A DNA stretch of 46,154 bases from a virus. Made by a program: the position numbers and the translations under genes. Below are positions 14,748-22,719 of this stretch, one piece after another. The stretch covers positions 1-46,154 of the IMG/VR virus record IMGVR_UViG_3300048924_000326; one strand, 5' to 3'. Numbering within the stretch: position 1 is the first letter of the stretch; each line of letters opens with the position of its first letter. Below the pieces are notes generated by a model. The model worked only from the letters and a program-made list of their open reading frames with translations. It had not been told where the DNA came from and did no database searches.

Positions 14748-15425
14748 TCACTGGGCACTTGGTGCAGGCGCTCTCAGGTATACGGAGTTAAAGACTGGCG
14801 CCAGGATCAGCCGGCGCATTTGGTCTGGTTTCGCGGGGCCGATATTGAGCTTTATTTCAGTCCATGCGCCCGACGGGAAATCGGTCGCCAATTCGAACTT
14901 CTTCTCCTGCAGTGAGTTGAAGGTCTGAGGGTTGTTCCAGTCGACTTCTACTCCCCATTTCACCGTGCCGCTAACCCCTGACAATCGGGCCGTGGTTGGG
15001 TTGCCGATTAAGAATCTGAGGCTGTACCCATCAAGGTAAGGCTCAACCTTCTGAAGCTTGACCAGCAGCGTGCCGATTGGACTCAGCACCTGGGAATATC
15101 CAGCGGCATCGCGTGGATCGAATTCGACGGACTCTTGGGGCCCACGGATTCTGGTGCGGATCGTGTCCAGACGGTGCTCAGTCACTCGCGCACTAAGCTC
15201 GTCTACGCGCTGATTGAGCGCTTTCACGTCGTTCGTCAAATCGGGGGGAGGTGGAGTAGTGGCCTGTCGATCGCATCCTGCCAGCAGCAGGATTGCGATT
15301 AATGCAATTGCACCTCCTTTAGAGGCAGCTCCCAATCCGTGCGCTTCGGAGTGAGTTCGCACATGAGGCAACAGGCTGAACCTAGTAGGCTGACGCCAGC
15401 GGCAATCCTCGGTCTGAACATTCAT
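14748..15425 (-). CDS. DUF3251-like lipoprotein
   Basis: 225 residues from ATG 15425, which has GGAGG upstream. A lipobox LLLAGC puts the lipidated Cys at residue 51, an unusually long leader; a TTG at 15335 would give a normal-length signal peptide. After it come a Pro-rich linker and a coiled coil (DLTNDVKALNQRVDELSARVTEH), then a beta-rich domain (GYSLRFLIGNPTTARLSGVSGTVKWG) that matches DUF3251/YajI-like lipoproteins. Such surface lipoproteins are common lysogenic-conversion cargo. It is convergent with the membrane protein gene at 14214. Confidence 0.8.
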   Translation of the reverse strand: MNVQTEDCRWRQPTRFSLLPHVRTHSEAHGLGAASKGGAIALIAILLLAGCDRQATTPPPPDLTNDVKALNQRVDELSARVTEHRLDTIRTRIRGPQESVEFDPRDAAGYSQVLSPIGTLLVKLQKVEPYLDGYSLRFLIGNPTTARLSGVSGTVKWGVEVDWNNPQTFNSLQEKKFELATDFPSGAWTEIKLNIGPAKPDQMRRLILAPVFNSVYLRAPAPSAQ

Positions 15426-15498
15426 ACTGACCTGCCTCCTGTATTGCTACCCGCAATCGTAGCTGCGAGTTAGAGGCGGTTCATACGCAAGAACCCTG

Positions 15499-15921
15499 CT
15501 ACTCGTCCTTGCTGGGGAAGAACCGCTCGATGTCCGCAACGGTCTGCTCGATGAGTGCCGGGTCCTCTGGATGCTCGACCAGATCGACCAGCAAGTTCGC
15601 CAAATTCTTTCGAAGAGTCGGCCGCTGTTGAGCGGCGATCTCGGCCAGGTACTCCACCAGCGCCCGCACTGACGGCTCCGCATCGGCGCCCACCAGCTTG
15701 AGCGAGGCGCGCTCCGTCCTGGGGCCTTTCCCCGTCTCCAGCCACTCAGGCGAGACACGTAGCGCCTTTGCGATGGACACGAGCTCCCGCGGGCGCTGTC
15801 TGAAGCCCGATTCGATGTTCCCGATCGAGCTTTGGGACACGCCCACTTCTTCCGCCAGTTGCACCTGGCTCCAGCCCAGTTCTTGCCGGACTGCCTTGAC
15901 TCGTTCTGCGATTGTCTTCAC
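15499..15921 (-). CDS. cI: Phage repressor, XRE-family HTH (cI-like)
   Basis: 140 residues from GTG 15921 with GGGAG upstream. Residues 3-60 form an XRE helix-turn-helix: IAERVKAVRQELGWSQVQLAEEVGVSQSSIGNIESG. The C-terminal part has a conserved helical segment (SVRALVEYLAEIAAQQ, then VADIERFF). There is no S24 peptidase domain, so RecA-driven self-cleavage is not expected; inactivation may instead depend on the antirepressor at 3009. It is divergent from the Cro-like gene at 16000, a standard lambdoid switch. Confidence 0.9.
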   Translation of the reverse strand: MKTIAERVKAVRQELGWSQVQLAEEVGVSQSSIGNIESGFRQRPRELVSIAKALRVSPEWLETGKGPRTERASLKLVGADAEPSVRALVEYLAEIAAQQRPTLRKNLANLLVDLVEHPEDPALIEQTVADIERFFPSKDE

Positions 15922-15952
15922 GAACGAAATTCTCCCACAGCTTTTAAATTCG

Positions 15953-15983
15953 ATCGTGTTAGGATGTGGGCTTCTATCGTGTT
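15953..15983. promoter_or_regulatory. Candidate operators in the repressor/Cro divergent region
   Basis: Direct repeats of ATCGTGTT at 15953-15960 and 15976-15983, 23 bases apart (about two helical turns), in the 78-base gap between the divergent repressor and Cro starts. They are candidate binding sites for either regulator. The pattern is short, so this rests on position. Confidence 0.45.
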
Positions 15984-15999
15984 CGAGCAAGGAGTTGTC

Positions 16000-16233
16000 A
16001 TGGAAGCGTTCCTGAAGGCCGTTGAGATTGCAGGGAGCCGGCTGAAGCTGGCCGAGCTGATCGGTGTTGGTTGCTCTACCCCCGGGATGTGGGTATTTCG
16101 AAAGAAGGTGCCGGCAGAGCACTGCCCCGCAATCGAGCGGGAAACGGGCGTGCTCTGCGAAGACCTCCGCCCGGATGTGCCGTGGGAGGTGCTGCGCAAC
16201 TCGAAGCGCCGCTCGCGCAAGGCAACTGCCTGA
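16000..16233 (+). CDS. cro: Cro/YdaS-like antitoxin-type DNA-binding protein
   Basis: 77 residues from ATG 16000 with AAGGAG 6 bases upstream. The sequence AVEIAGSRLKLAELIGVGCSTPGMWVFRKKVPAEHCPAIERETGVLCEDLRPDV is typical of YdaS-type Cro proteins: the GVxxxxxxxW recognition helix, then VPAEHCPAIERETGV. It opens the rightward early operon. Its stop overlaps the next ORF (TGATG). Confidence 0.9.
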   Translation: MEAFLKAVEIAGSRLKLAELIGVGCSTPGMWVFRKKVPAEHCPAIERETGVLCEDLRPDVPWEVLRNSKRRSRKATA

Positions 16234-16610
16234 TGTCCGCCGTTCATCGTTTGTCCGTGCGCGGTGCAGCACGGCCTCTCGGTGTGACGTCGACCTCCTG
16301 TGCGGCGAATCGCACATCCACGTCGCCATCGAGCCACCGAATGACCAGCCTGCTGGTGCGCAGCATCACCCGTGCCGGGGCTCGTCCTGTTGGATCGGCA
16401 TTGGTACTCAGCGTTGTCCGCGTGCTGTTGTGGATGAGGTCCGGATCGTTGGTTGCGGCTGGCATGGCGTGGGGTGTGTTCATGGCTACGCAGTCTCGGC
16501 ACAGGAGCCTGGAAGCACCAGCAAGACGGGCTGCAGGTTCTTGCACCGGCCGCAACCGAATGCACGGTGCTGGAACCTGGTGCACGTCGCTGCAGGGAGC
16601 TGCAACGTGA
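16233..16610 (+). CDS. Uncertain ORF between Cro and CII, 125 aa
   Basis: Linked to both neighbours by overlaps: TGATG with the Cro gene and GTGA with the CII gene. It has a mildly hydrophobic middle (GSALVLSVVRVLLWM). The composition is Arg/Ser-rich and not strongly protein-like, and the minus strand and the third frame are open here as well. It is kept because of the double overlap. If it is not real, the CII gene has a 370-base leader. Confidence 0.4.
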   Translation: MSAVHRLSVRGAARPLGVTSTSCAANRTSTSPSSHRMTSLLVRSITRAGARPVGSALVLSVVRVLLWMRSGSLVAAGMAWGVFMATQSRHRSLEAPARRAAGSCTGRNRMHGAGTWCTSLQGAAT

Positions 16611-16906
16611 CCGTCGAGCCTCCCGAAGATCGCGCGCGCAAGATCGTCTCGAGCATCCTCAAGGCGACCCAGCGGGATGCCTCGCAGACGGCGATTGCCG
16701 CAGCCATGGGCGTGAGCGAGTCCACCGTCTCTCGTCTGCTCAGTGATCACCTAGACAAGCTGGCGCTGGTGATGGCCCATGCCGGCCTGCGCGTCGTCGG
16801 CCAGGACATGCGGTGCTTCCCACCCGACTACGTCGATGCACTGCTGCTGATGGCCAAGCAGCATCTGAGCGCCGTGCAGACCGTTCGCACCTTGGAGTGG
16901 GACTGA
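16607..16906 (+). CDS. cII: CII-family transcriptional activator
   Basis: 99 residues from GTG 16607, with AGGGAG 7 bases upstream. Residues 7-45 (EDRARKIVSSILKATQRDASQTAIAAAMGVSESTVSRLLSDHLDKLALVMAHAGL) match the lambda CII pattern: an N-terminal helix, then the HTH with Gly-Val-Ser-Glu-Ser-x-Val-Ser-Arg, then a leucine-rich oligomerisation helix. CII activates the lysogenic promoters. The position after Cro supports this. Confidence 0.85.
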   Translation: MTVEPPEDRARKIVSSILKATQRDASQTAIAAAMGVSESTVSRLLSDHLDKLALVMAHAGLRVVGQDMRCFPPDYVDALLLMAKQHLSAVQTVRTLEWD

Positions 16907-17031
16907 TGCGCGCGCCGATCAATCGCGTGATCTACGTCGCGCACTTTCTCTACTACCTGCGCGTGCACCGGTCCTGGTCGAGCGCCCTGTGGTGCATGGC
17001 GCATGAAGGCCGTGCATGGAGCCAGCAATGA
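16906..17031 (+). CDS. Hypothetical phage protein, 41 aa
   Basis: Starts at an ATG overlapping the CII stop (TGATG) and ends overlapping the next start (ATGA). The sequence (NRVIYVAHFLYYLRVHRSWSSALWCMAHEGRAW) has an aromatic hydrophobic helix. It is a typical very small early phage protein, and it is supported by the overlaps at both ends. Confidence 0.6.
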   Translation: MRAPINRVIYVAHFLYYLRVHRSWSSALWCMAHEGRAWSQQ

Positions 17032-17327
17032 ACTACCAGCAGCACCCGCTCTCGCCCGTTTTGCCCAATCGATCGCAGGATGAACTGACGTCTATCGAGA
17101 ACTGCGAGGGCCTGGTCCAGATCACCGCTGACGAAATGGGCGCGATCTGCGCTTCTCCGTGGTTCAAGAGCAAGAACGCGGGCCATCGCGCTCTGATCGT
17201 AGTCAGTCATTGCGAATGGACTGCCGCCGGTAGCAATCAGCACGTTCATATTTCTGATTCGCGATCGTCTCGGGCCGCGGCGCGAGCTGCGAAAGAGCTA
17301 GTCGTGAAGGCCGTATCGCATGCTTGA
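17028..17327 (+). CDS. Hypothetical phage protein, 99 aa
   Basis: Starts at ATG 17028, overlapping the previous stop, and overlaps the ParB-like gene by 8 bases. It contains LTSIENCEGLVQITADEMGAI and later AARAAKELVVKAV. No family recognised. Part of the early replication operon. Confidence 0.65.
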   Translation: MNYQQHPLSPVLPNRSQDELTSIENCEGLVQITADEMGAICASPWFKSKNAGHRALIVVSHCEWTAAGSNQHVHISDSRSSRAAARAAKELVVKAVSHA

Positions 17328-18186
17328 TCTCGATCTGATCCGCATCGATGGAGGCACGCAGTCGCGTGTCGAGCTCAATCAAGAGACCGTTGCAGAGTAC
17401 TGCGAGGCGTACAAGGCCGGAGCCAACATGCCGCCCGTCATCGTGTTCTACGACGGCACCGACCGCTGGCTTGCCGATGGGTTCCATCGCTACTTTGGTG
17501 CGAAGGCCGCAGGGCTCACACAGATCTACGAGAACATCACGCCCGGCACGTTGCGTGATGCCGTGCTCTACAGCCTCAGGGCCAATGCCACTCATGGCCT
17601 GAAGCGCTCGAACGCAGACAAGCGCAAGGCAGTCGAGACGATGCTGAAGGATGGGGAGTGGGCAGCCTGGAGCGACCGGAAGATCGCCGAGGTGTGTGGG
17701 GTTGGCAACCAGCTTGTCGGCGACGTGCGGCGGGCTATCTGTGTGAATCACACAGATGCGCCGGTTACCCGGAAAGTCGAGCGGAATGGCACAAGCTACG
17801 AGCAGAAGATCGCCTCTTCTGCTGCGCCCAAGCCAGCGAAGTTCCAGGGCAAGCCGAAGAAGGTGCTTGCAACCAAGTGGATCGCTGCAGAAATCAAGGC
17901 GGCTGAGTCGAAGAAGGAAGCAGAGAGCGCCGACGCGCGTGTGGAGTCGCTGCAGCAGGAAGTTCTGGCGCTGCGGGAAACGCTCGCGGCAGCTCAGGAT
18001 GACATCGTGTCGATGGCCCAGGTGCTCGACGCCGGCGATCAACTTGTCGCAGCAATCGCCGAAGCGAAGTCTGCTCGTGATCTCGCACGAGGGCTTCAGC
18101 AGCGCATCAACAGCATGATGACCGAGATCGCCGATCTGAAGCGCTCGGTGAAGTACTGGGAAAAGAAAGCGGGGCAGCCCGCATGA
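17320..18186 (+). CDS. ParB-like nuclease-domain phage replication protein
   Basis: 288 residues. The first 60 residues match a ParB N-terminal domain: IRIDGGTQSRVELNQETVAEYCEAYKAGA, then DGFHRYFGAKAAG, in which Asp53, Gly54, His56 and Arg57 form the ParB box. A helix-turn-helix follows (SDRKIAEVCGVGNQLVGDVRRAI). The C-terminal third is a long coiled coil (SADARVESLQQEVLALRETLAAAQ). Such proteins bind origin DNA or partition sites; here it is the first gene of the replication set with the helicase and primase. Its exact role is not known. The stop overlaps the helicase start by 4 bases. Confidence 0.85.
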   Translation: MLDLDLIRIDGGTQSRVELNQETVAEYCEAYKAGANMPPVIVFYDGTDRWLADGFHRYFGAKAAGLTQIYENITPGTLRDAVLYSLRANATHGLKRSNADKRKAVETMLKDGEWAAWSDRKIAEVCGVGNQLVGDVRRAICVNHTDAPVTRKVERNGTSYEQKIASSAAPKPAKFQGKPKKVLATKWIAAEIKAAESKKEAESADARVESLQQEVLALRETLAAAQDDIVSMAQVLDAGDQLVAAIAEAKSARDLARGLQQRINSMMTEIADLKRSVKYWEKKAGQPA

Positions 18187-19730
18187 GCGATCTGTTCCAC
18201 GGCGGTGACGGCACCACGTTCCCGACGCCTCGCGTGTTCCAGCGCGACGCCTTGATCGGCATTCGCGAAGGCATTGAAGGTGGCCACAAGAACCAGATGC
18301 TCATGGCGCCCACCGGTGCGGGGAAGACCTACCTCGGACTGCGGATCGCCCATAAGGCTCTGAAGCAGGGCAAGCGAGCAACGTTCCTCTGCGACCGGAT
18401 CACGCTGATCGACCAGACGTGCAAGCGCGCATTCGACTACGGCCTCGGCGATCACGGCGTCATTCAGGGCGATCACTTCCGTCAGGACTGGAGCAAGCCC
18501 TTCCAGATCGCCAGCGTGCAGACCGTCGAGTCGCGTGGCTGGCCGAAGACTGACGTGCTGATCGTCGATGAGGCGCACACCCAGCGCGACACCTGGGTGA
18601 AGTTCGCGATGGAGAGCGAGGCCCGGGTCATTGGCTTGTCGGCGACGCCGTTCTCGCGGGGCTTGGGCAAGATCTTCACCAATCTCGTCAGCCCGACGAC
18701 GATGCACGAGCTCACCGAGGCCGGCGTGCTGGTGCAGATGCGCGTGTTGTCTTGCCGCCGCCCCGACATGGCCGGCGCAAAGGTCAACAGCTTCGGCGAG
18801 TGGCAGTCCGCTGAGGCCTCGGAGCGCGGCATGGAGATCATCGGCGACGTGGTGGCTGAGTGGATGCGCCACGGCGAAGGCCGCAAGACCATCGTGTTCG
18901 GCGCATCGATCGCGCACTGCGAAGAGCTTTGCCGCCAGTTCAACGAGGCCGGCATTTTCTCGGCCACCTTCACCAATGACACGCTCAAGCCCGAGCGTGA
19001 CCAACTGATCGCGGAATTCGAGAAGCCCGATTCGTCGATTCGTGTGCTGATCTCCGTCGAGGCGCTGGCCAAGGGCTTCGACGTGCAGGACGTGGGCTGC
19101 GTGGTGGACTGCCGTCCGCTGCGCAAGAGCCTTTCCACGGCGATTCAGATGTGGGGCCGCGGCCTTCGCTCATCGCCTGAAACCGGCAAGGCCGACTGCA
19201 TCCTGCTGGACCACAGCGGCAACATCACCCGCTTCGCCGAGGACTTCACCGACATCTTCTTCAATGGTTTGGCATCGCTCGACATGGGCGAGGTGCTCGA
19301 CAAGCAGGTGCGCCAGGACGGCAAAGAGGAGCGGGAGCGAACTGGTTGCCCCAGTTGTGGCTACAAGCCATTTCGGCAGCGCTGCATGTCCTGCGGCTTC
19401 GAGATCGTCGCGCAGTCGCTGGTGACGCACGAAGCTGGCGAGATGCAGGAGATCTTCCTCGGGAAATCGAAGTTCGACGGAACCAAGGTCGATCTCTGGA
19501 ACCAGCTCTGCACGTTCGCGCGCGAAACCCCGTGGGTGAAGTCGAAGACTGGTTACCCCTATATGCAGTTCAAGGAGATCACGGGCGATGCACCGCCGTC
19601 TTCCTGGCGAGCTGAGACGGCACCCGTGGTGGATGTGTCCGCCGCACTCATCAAGCGTCTGAAGGGCAAGCGCCAGAGCCACCACATCGCAGCAGCCGCA
19701 ATGCGCCGGAAAGAGGCTGCGACAGCATGA
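18183..19730 (+). CDS. DEAD/DEAH-box (SF2) helicase
   Basis: 515 residues. Walker A at 42-49 (APTGAGKT), the Ile-Val-Asp-Glu-Ala-His DEAH box at 127-132, motif III (GLSATPFSRGLGK), and the C-terminal RecA domain with ISVEALAKGFDV and MWGRGLRSS. A four-Cys zinc finger (CPSCGYKPFRQRCMSCG) lies at about 390-406. The C-terminal 100 residues continue with a Trp-rich segment. It is the replicative or recombination helicase of the phage, lying between the ParB-like and primase genes and overlapping both by 4 bases. Confidence 0.95.
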   Translation: MSDLFHGGDGTTFPTPRVFQRDALIGIREGIEGGHKNQMLMAPTGAGKTYLGLRIAHKALKQGKRATFLCDRITLIDQTCKRAFDYGLGDHGVIQGDHFRQDWSKPFQIASVQTVESRGWPKTDVLIVDEAHTQRDTWVKFAMESEARVIGLSATPFSRGLGKIFTNLVSPTTMHELTEAGVLVQMRVLSCRRPDMAGAKVNSFGEWQSAEASERGMEIIGDVVAEWMRHGEGRKTIVFGASIAHCEELCRQFNEAGIFSATFTNDTLKPERDQLIAEFEKPDSSIRVLISVEALAKGFDVQDVGCVVDCRPLRKSLSTAIQMWGRGLRSSPETGKADCILLDHSGNITRFAEDFTDIFFNGLASLDMGEVLDKQVRQDGKEERERTGCPSCGYKPFRQRCMSCGFEIVAQSLVTHEAGEMQEIFLGKSKFDGTKVDLWNQLCTFARETPWVKSKTGYPYMQFKEITGDAPPSSWRAETAPVVDVSAALIKRLKGKRQSHHIAAAAMRRKEAATA

Positions 19731-20617
19731 GCCACTTCATCGAGTTCGCGCGCGCGCACGGTGTCGAGATCGACCCCGCCAAGCTGCATCGCAGCGACAA
19801 GATCCAGCGGTGCGGAACGACTGAGAAGCCGCGCAGCAAGAACGGCGCCTATCTCTGGGATGGCCAGAGCGGCTGGGTGTACGCGTGGGATGCCGATGCC
19901 CAGGTCCACTGGTACAACGATCCTGACGCGAAGCCTTTTACTGAAGAGGACAAGAAGGCCTGGCGAGCACGCCGTGAGGCCCTCAGGGCTGCGACAGAGC
20001 AGGGCTATGCGGCAGCTGCCCGGAAGGCAGCAGAGTTGCTCTCCCTCGCCAAGCCTGGCCCGCACGACTACCTCTACCGCCAGGGCCTGCCGAATGCTCA
20101 AGGGCTGTGCTTGCCCGACGGTGGCCTGTTGGTGCCGATGCGCGATTTCAGCACCAACGAGCTTCGAGGCGTTCAGATCATCCGTTGGACCGACAGCGAA
20201 AGCGAGCCCGGCGTCAATCGTTGGCGCAAGAAGATGTCTTACGGCATGCAGGCGCGCGGGGCAGTGCTGCGCTTGGGCCCACGTGCAAGGGAGCAGATCT
20301 TCTGCGAAGGCTACGCAACGGGCCTGTCGATCGAACTGGCGGTGCGGCAGATGCGCCTCAACGCCACGGTGCTGGTCTGCTTCAGCGACTCGAACCTAGT
20401 GCACGTCGCAAGCCTGCTGAAGGCCGGCAAGCGCTACGTGTTCGCCGACAACGACAAGAGCGGGGCAGGGGAGCGAGCAGCCAAGGAAACCGGCCTGCCG
20501 TACTGCATGAGTCCTGTGCTCGGTGAGGACGCCAACGACATGCACAAGCGTGCGGGGCTGCTGCCCTTGTGCGCGCTGCTGATGCGAGCCCGCCAGCAGG
20601 AGACGACCTTGCCGTAG
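19727..20617 (+). CDS. Toprim-domain primase
   Basis: 296 residues. A Toprim core is visible: FCEGYATGLSIELAVRQM, then VLVCFSDSNLVHVA, FADNDKSGAGERAAKETG and GEDANDMHKRAG. The conserved Glu, Asp-x-Asp-x-x-Gly and later Glu-Asp positions bind the catalytic metal. The N-terminus has RCGTTEKPRSKNGAYLWDG, a short zinc-less version of a primase entry domain. Together with the helicase it forms the replication module. The overlap at its start is 4 bases. Confidence 0.9.
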   Translation: MSHFIEFARAHGVEIDPAKLHRSDKIQRCGTTEKPRSKNGAYLWDGQSGWVYAWDADAQVHWYNDPDAKPFTEEDKKAWRARREALRAATEQGYAAAARKAAELLSLAKPGPHDYLYRQGLPNAQGLCLPDGGLLVPMRDFSTNELRGVQIIRWTDSESEPGVNRWRKKMSYGMQARGAVLRLGPRAREQIFCEGYATGLSIELAVRQMRLNATVLVCFSDSNLVHVASLLKAGKRYVFADNDKSGAGERAAKETGLPYCMSPVLGEDANDMHKRAGLLPLCALLMRARQQETTLP

Positions 20618-20876
20618 CACCAACTCAATCAAGCACCTTGCTGGTCGGAGCACCTATAACGGCAGCAGCAAGGGAAGAGCGGGGAACTGTGAGGAAGTTC
20701 TGAGACACCCCGGCAGGCGGCGAAGGCAGCACCTGTGAACGAGAAGGCTACCGGGTCATGCAACGCGACGGGTCAGTCGGTTCATGTGAAGGCCCCCTCT
20801 AAGGAGGCTGGGTCTGTCCGCTCGGGATCAGTCTGTACTTGTAGAGGCAGTGTCTTAGTTAACAGGAGGTTCCCCA
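20618..20876 (+). other. Non-coding region with stem-loop before the late-regulator genes
   Basis: CCTTGCTG (20636-20643) pairs with CAGCAAGG (20666-20673) with a 22-base loop; no T-run follows. A frame is open through much of this gap but has no ribosome binding site. Further on, CCCTCTAAGGAGG is a small hairpin. No gene is called here; an origin or antitermination site is possible. Confidence 0.4.
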
Positions 20877-21131
20877 ATGAGCATGAAGGAATTCGAGCAG
20901 TACCTGAAGGCGTCGGACTTCTTCGCCGACACCATGAATGCGCACCGAGCGGCCACGGCCGAGGTGATTGCAGGCTTCGCCGGCCTGCTCAAAAAGCGAG
21001 GCCAACTCACGGACGCCGAGATGAAGGAGTTGCTGCGCCGCATGGAGGACGCAACGGGACGGCCGTCGATCGACAGCAGCAGGCGCAATCTGGCAGCGCG
21101 GATCGGCGACAGCCTGAAAGGCCGCGCATGA
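20877..21131 (+). CDS. Hypothetical phage protein, 84 aa
   Basis: The ATG at 20877 has AGGAGG 8 bases before it, the strongest ribosome binding site in the early region. All-helical: MSMKEFEQYLKASDFFADTMNAHRAATAEVIAGFAGLLKK, then DAEMKELLRRMEDATG. It overlaps the next gene by 4 bases (ATGA). No family recognised. Confidence 0.7.
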   Translation: MSMKEFEQYLKASDFFADTMNAHRAATAEVIAGFAGLLKKRGQLTDAEMKELLRRMEDATGRPSIDSSRRNLAARIGDSLKGRA

Positions 21132-21670
21132 ACGTGATCGAGCGCTACGCCAGCGCAGTTCGTTCGACGAACCTGGAGATCAGCGAGCGCACGACCCGAT
21201 CAGACTCGGACGTGCTGGGAGCGATGGGCCTCGCTGCCCGTGAGTTCCCCTTGGCTGTGGCGCTGCAGCGGCTGTTCCTGGGCGACAGTACCGCGGCGCG
21301 CGAGCTGGTTGAGATCCTGGCCGACGACGCCTGGCGGCAGGCGAGGGCGATGAAGGTGAAGCTCAACCGCGTGCAGGCCTACGACCTGGCGCAGGGCTGC
21401 GTCGCCTGGCACCGGAACCCGACCTGCGAAAACTGCGGCGGTCACGGTGCGACAGTCATCCCGGGCAGCACAACGCTGGGTGTGAAGTGCAAGCCCTGCA
21501 AGGGCACCGGCCGCACTTCGTTGGCGAAGCTGTTCAAGGAGCACGCCGAGGTCGCCGACTGGCTCGTTGCCCACATGGAGAAGCACCAGGCGATGGCCGG
21601 GCCGGAGGCGATGAAGCAGATCGCGGGGTATCTGGATCTGAAGATCGCTGCAGCCGAGGCTGCAAAGTAA
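21128..21670 (+). CDS. Zinc-motif protein, candidate late-gene antiterminator (Q-like)
   Basis: 180 residues. After a helical N-terminus comes a zinc-ribbon-like pair of motifs: CENCGGHGA and, 20 residues later, CKPCKGTGR, which match the CxxCxGxG spacing of DnaJ-type zinc fingers. It is the last gene of the early operon, directly before a promoter and a structured leader (21677-21782). In lambdoid phages this place is held by antiterminator Q, and many Q-like proteins carry such zinc motifs. The Q role is inferred from position and the motif. Confidence 0.65.
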   Translation: MNVIERYASAVRSTNLEISERTTRSDSDVLGAMGLAAREFPLAVALQRLFLGDSTAARELVEILADDAWRQARAMKVKLNRVQAYDLAQGCVAWHRNPTCENCGGHGATVIPGSTTLGVKCKPCKGTGRTSLAKLFKEHAEVADWLVAHMEKHQAMAGPEAMKQIAGYLDLKIAAAEAAK

Positions 21671-21676
21671 AAACAA

Positions 21677-21706
21677 TTTACACAGCCGCCGTTTCCGCTT
21701 TAAAAT
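21677..21706 (+). promoter_or_regulatory. Candidate late promoter (pR'-like)
   Basis: TTTACA (21677-21682) and TAAAAT (21701-21706), spaced by 18 bases, match sigma-70 consensus well (TTGACA, TATAAT). It lies 7 bases after the stop of the zinc-motif gene and before a structured leader with no following plus-strand gene nearby, as in lambda pR'. Confidence 0.6.
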
Positions 21707-21723
21707 GGCGTGGCCTGTACAAA

Positions 21724-21782
21724 TCCCGGGTGAGCCGGGAACAATAAGAGCAGCTCATCCGTTGATGGCGGAGCTTTCTCTT
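21724..21782 (+). ncRNA. Structured leader RNA with two stem-loops
   Basis: First hairpin: TCCCGG (21724-21729) with CCGGGA (21735-21740). Second: AAGAG and AGCTC (21746-21756) pair with GAGCT and CTCTT (21771-21782), an extended two-part stem. Together with the promoter at 21677 this could be a short early-terminated transcript like lambda 6S, on which the antiterminator would act. There is no T-run directly after the second stem, so a plain terminator is less likely. Confidence 0.5.
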
Positions 21783-21851
21783 CAGATTAGTGGTTGCCCC
21801 CACATCTGATGGCATTTAAGGCTCGACCTCGCTTGTGCCGAGTTTCACGCT

Positions 21852-22424
21852 CTAGCGCAAGTTGAGCGTTTGTGTCTGAGAAAAGCAGATCACTTTGGCG
21901 GGCATGTTCTTTTGCTCTGACCATCGCCACTTGAACTCGGGGTTCTCTTGATCGTTTAAGCGCAGAGTCAACGCCGCGCCGCAGCCTCCGTAGTCACCGT
22001 TCTGGATGATGATCTCGATCTTGTTCGCTCCTCGATGAAGTTCTTTCTTGACATCGAAGGGTTCAGGCGTCTGTCCATATGCAACTCTGGCTATCTCCTT
22101 GTTGTTGACGCTCACGATCATGAGGTCGTCCACCGCCGATACCGCAAGCTCGGCAGTATCCAGATCGGAGAATCGACTCGGCCAAACTGGTGGGTGAGTT
22201 GTGAGCCATCCAGCATGAATTCCTAAAGCTAGTCCGGCAAGGAAGACGAATGCGCCTGGTCCTTTTAGACGAGGAATGCCGCTGTGCTCAATGGGCTGGG
22301 AAAGCCTGAACTCCAGACCAAAGGCGCCGAGTTTTTCCACAGTGAATGCTCGACTTAGGGCGAGGAGCAGCAATCCCGTTGCTGTAATAGTTGCCGCTAA
22401 CCAAGCTGCTTGCGCGCCGCTCAT
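21852..22424 (-). CDS. Membrane-anchored accessory protein, 190 aa
   Basis: Two hydrophobic segments at the N-terminus (AAWLAATITATGLLLLALS and GAFVFLAGLALGIHAGW), then an extracytoplasmic domain with a jelly-roll-like end (ANKIEIIIQNGDYGGCGAALTLRLN). It is antisense to the late operon, as is usual for a moron. No family recognised. Confidence 0.7.
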   Translation of the reverse strand: MSGAQAAWLAATITATGLLLLALSRAFTVEKLGAFGLEFRLSQPIEHSGIPRLKGPGAFVFLAGLALGIHAGWLTTHPPVWPSRFSDLDTAELAVSAVDDLMIVSVNNKEIARVAYGQTPEPFDVKKELHRGANKIEIIIQNGDYGGCGAALTLRLNDQENPEFKWRWSEQKNMPAKVICFSQTQTLNLR

Positions 22425-22626
22425 AGAAGAGGCTCCTCGTTTTCCTGCCGAAAAACTGTAGGCATGCGATGGGCAGAGTCTTGCCGCGCCTCAAGGCCGT
22501 TCCAGATCACGACTCCCTTGTCGCCGGCTCAGCGAGGCTCAAGATACGCAACTGCGCTCATCGAACGGTGGATTGCTTCATTCCCCATTGTCGTGGCCGT
22601 TATAGTGACCTTCGGAAACATTCCGC

Positions 22627-22646
22627 ATATCCCATGAATATGGGGG
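22627..22646. repeat. 20-base palindromic motif, near-copy of 13274-13293
   Basis: The core CCCAT-GAAT-ATGGG is an inverted repeat with 5-bp arms. It matches 18 of 20 bases at 13274-13293. It lies 70 bases before the truncated HNH copy, in a stretch without a gene. Confidence 0.5.
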
Positions 22647-22719
22647 GCAGTGCTTCTTCGATGAGGCACCCAAACCTGTCGAGACGCTCAGGAGCCCACA
22701 TGCACATCACCGTGGAGTA

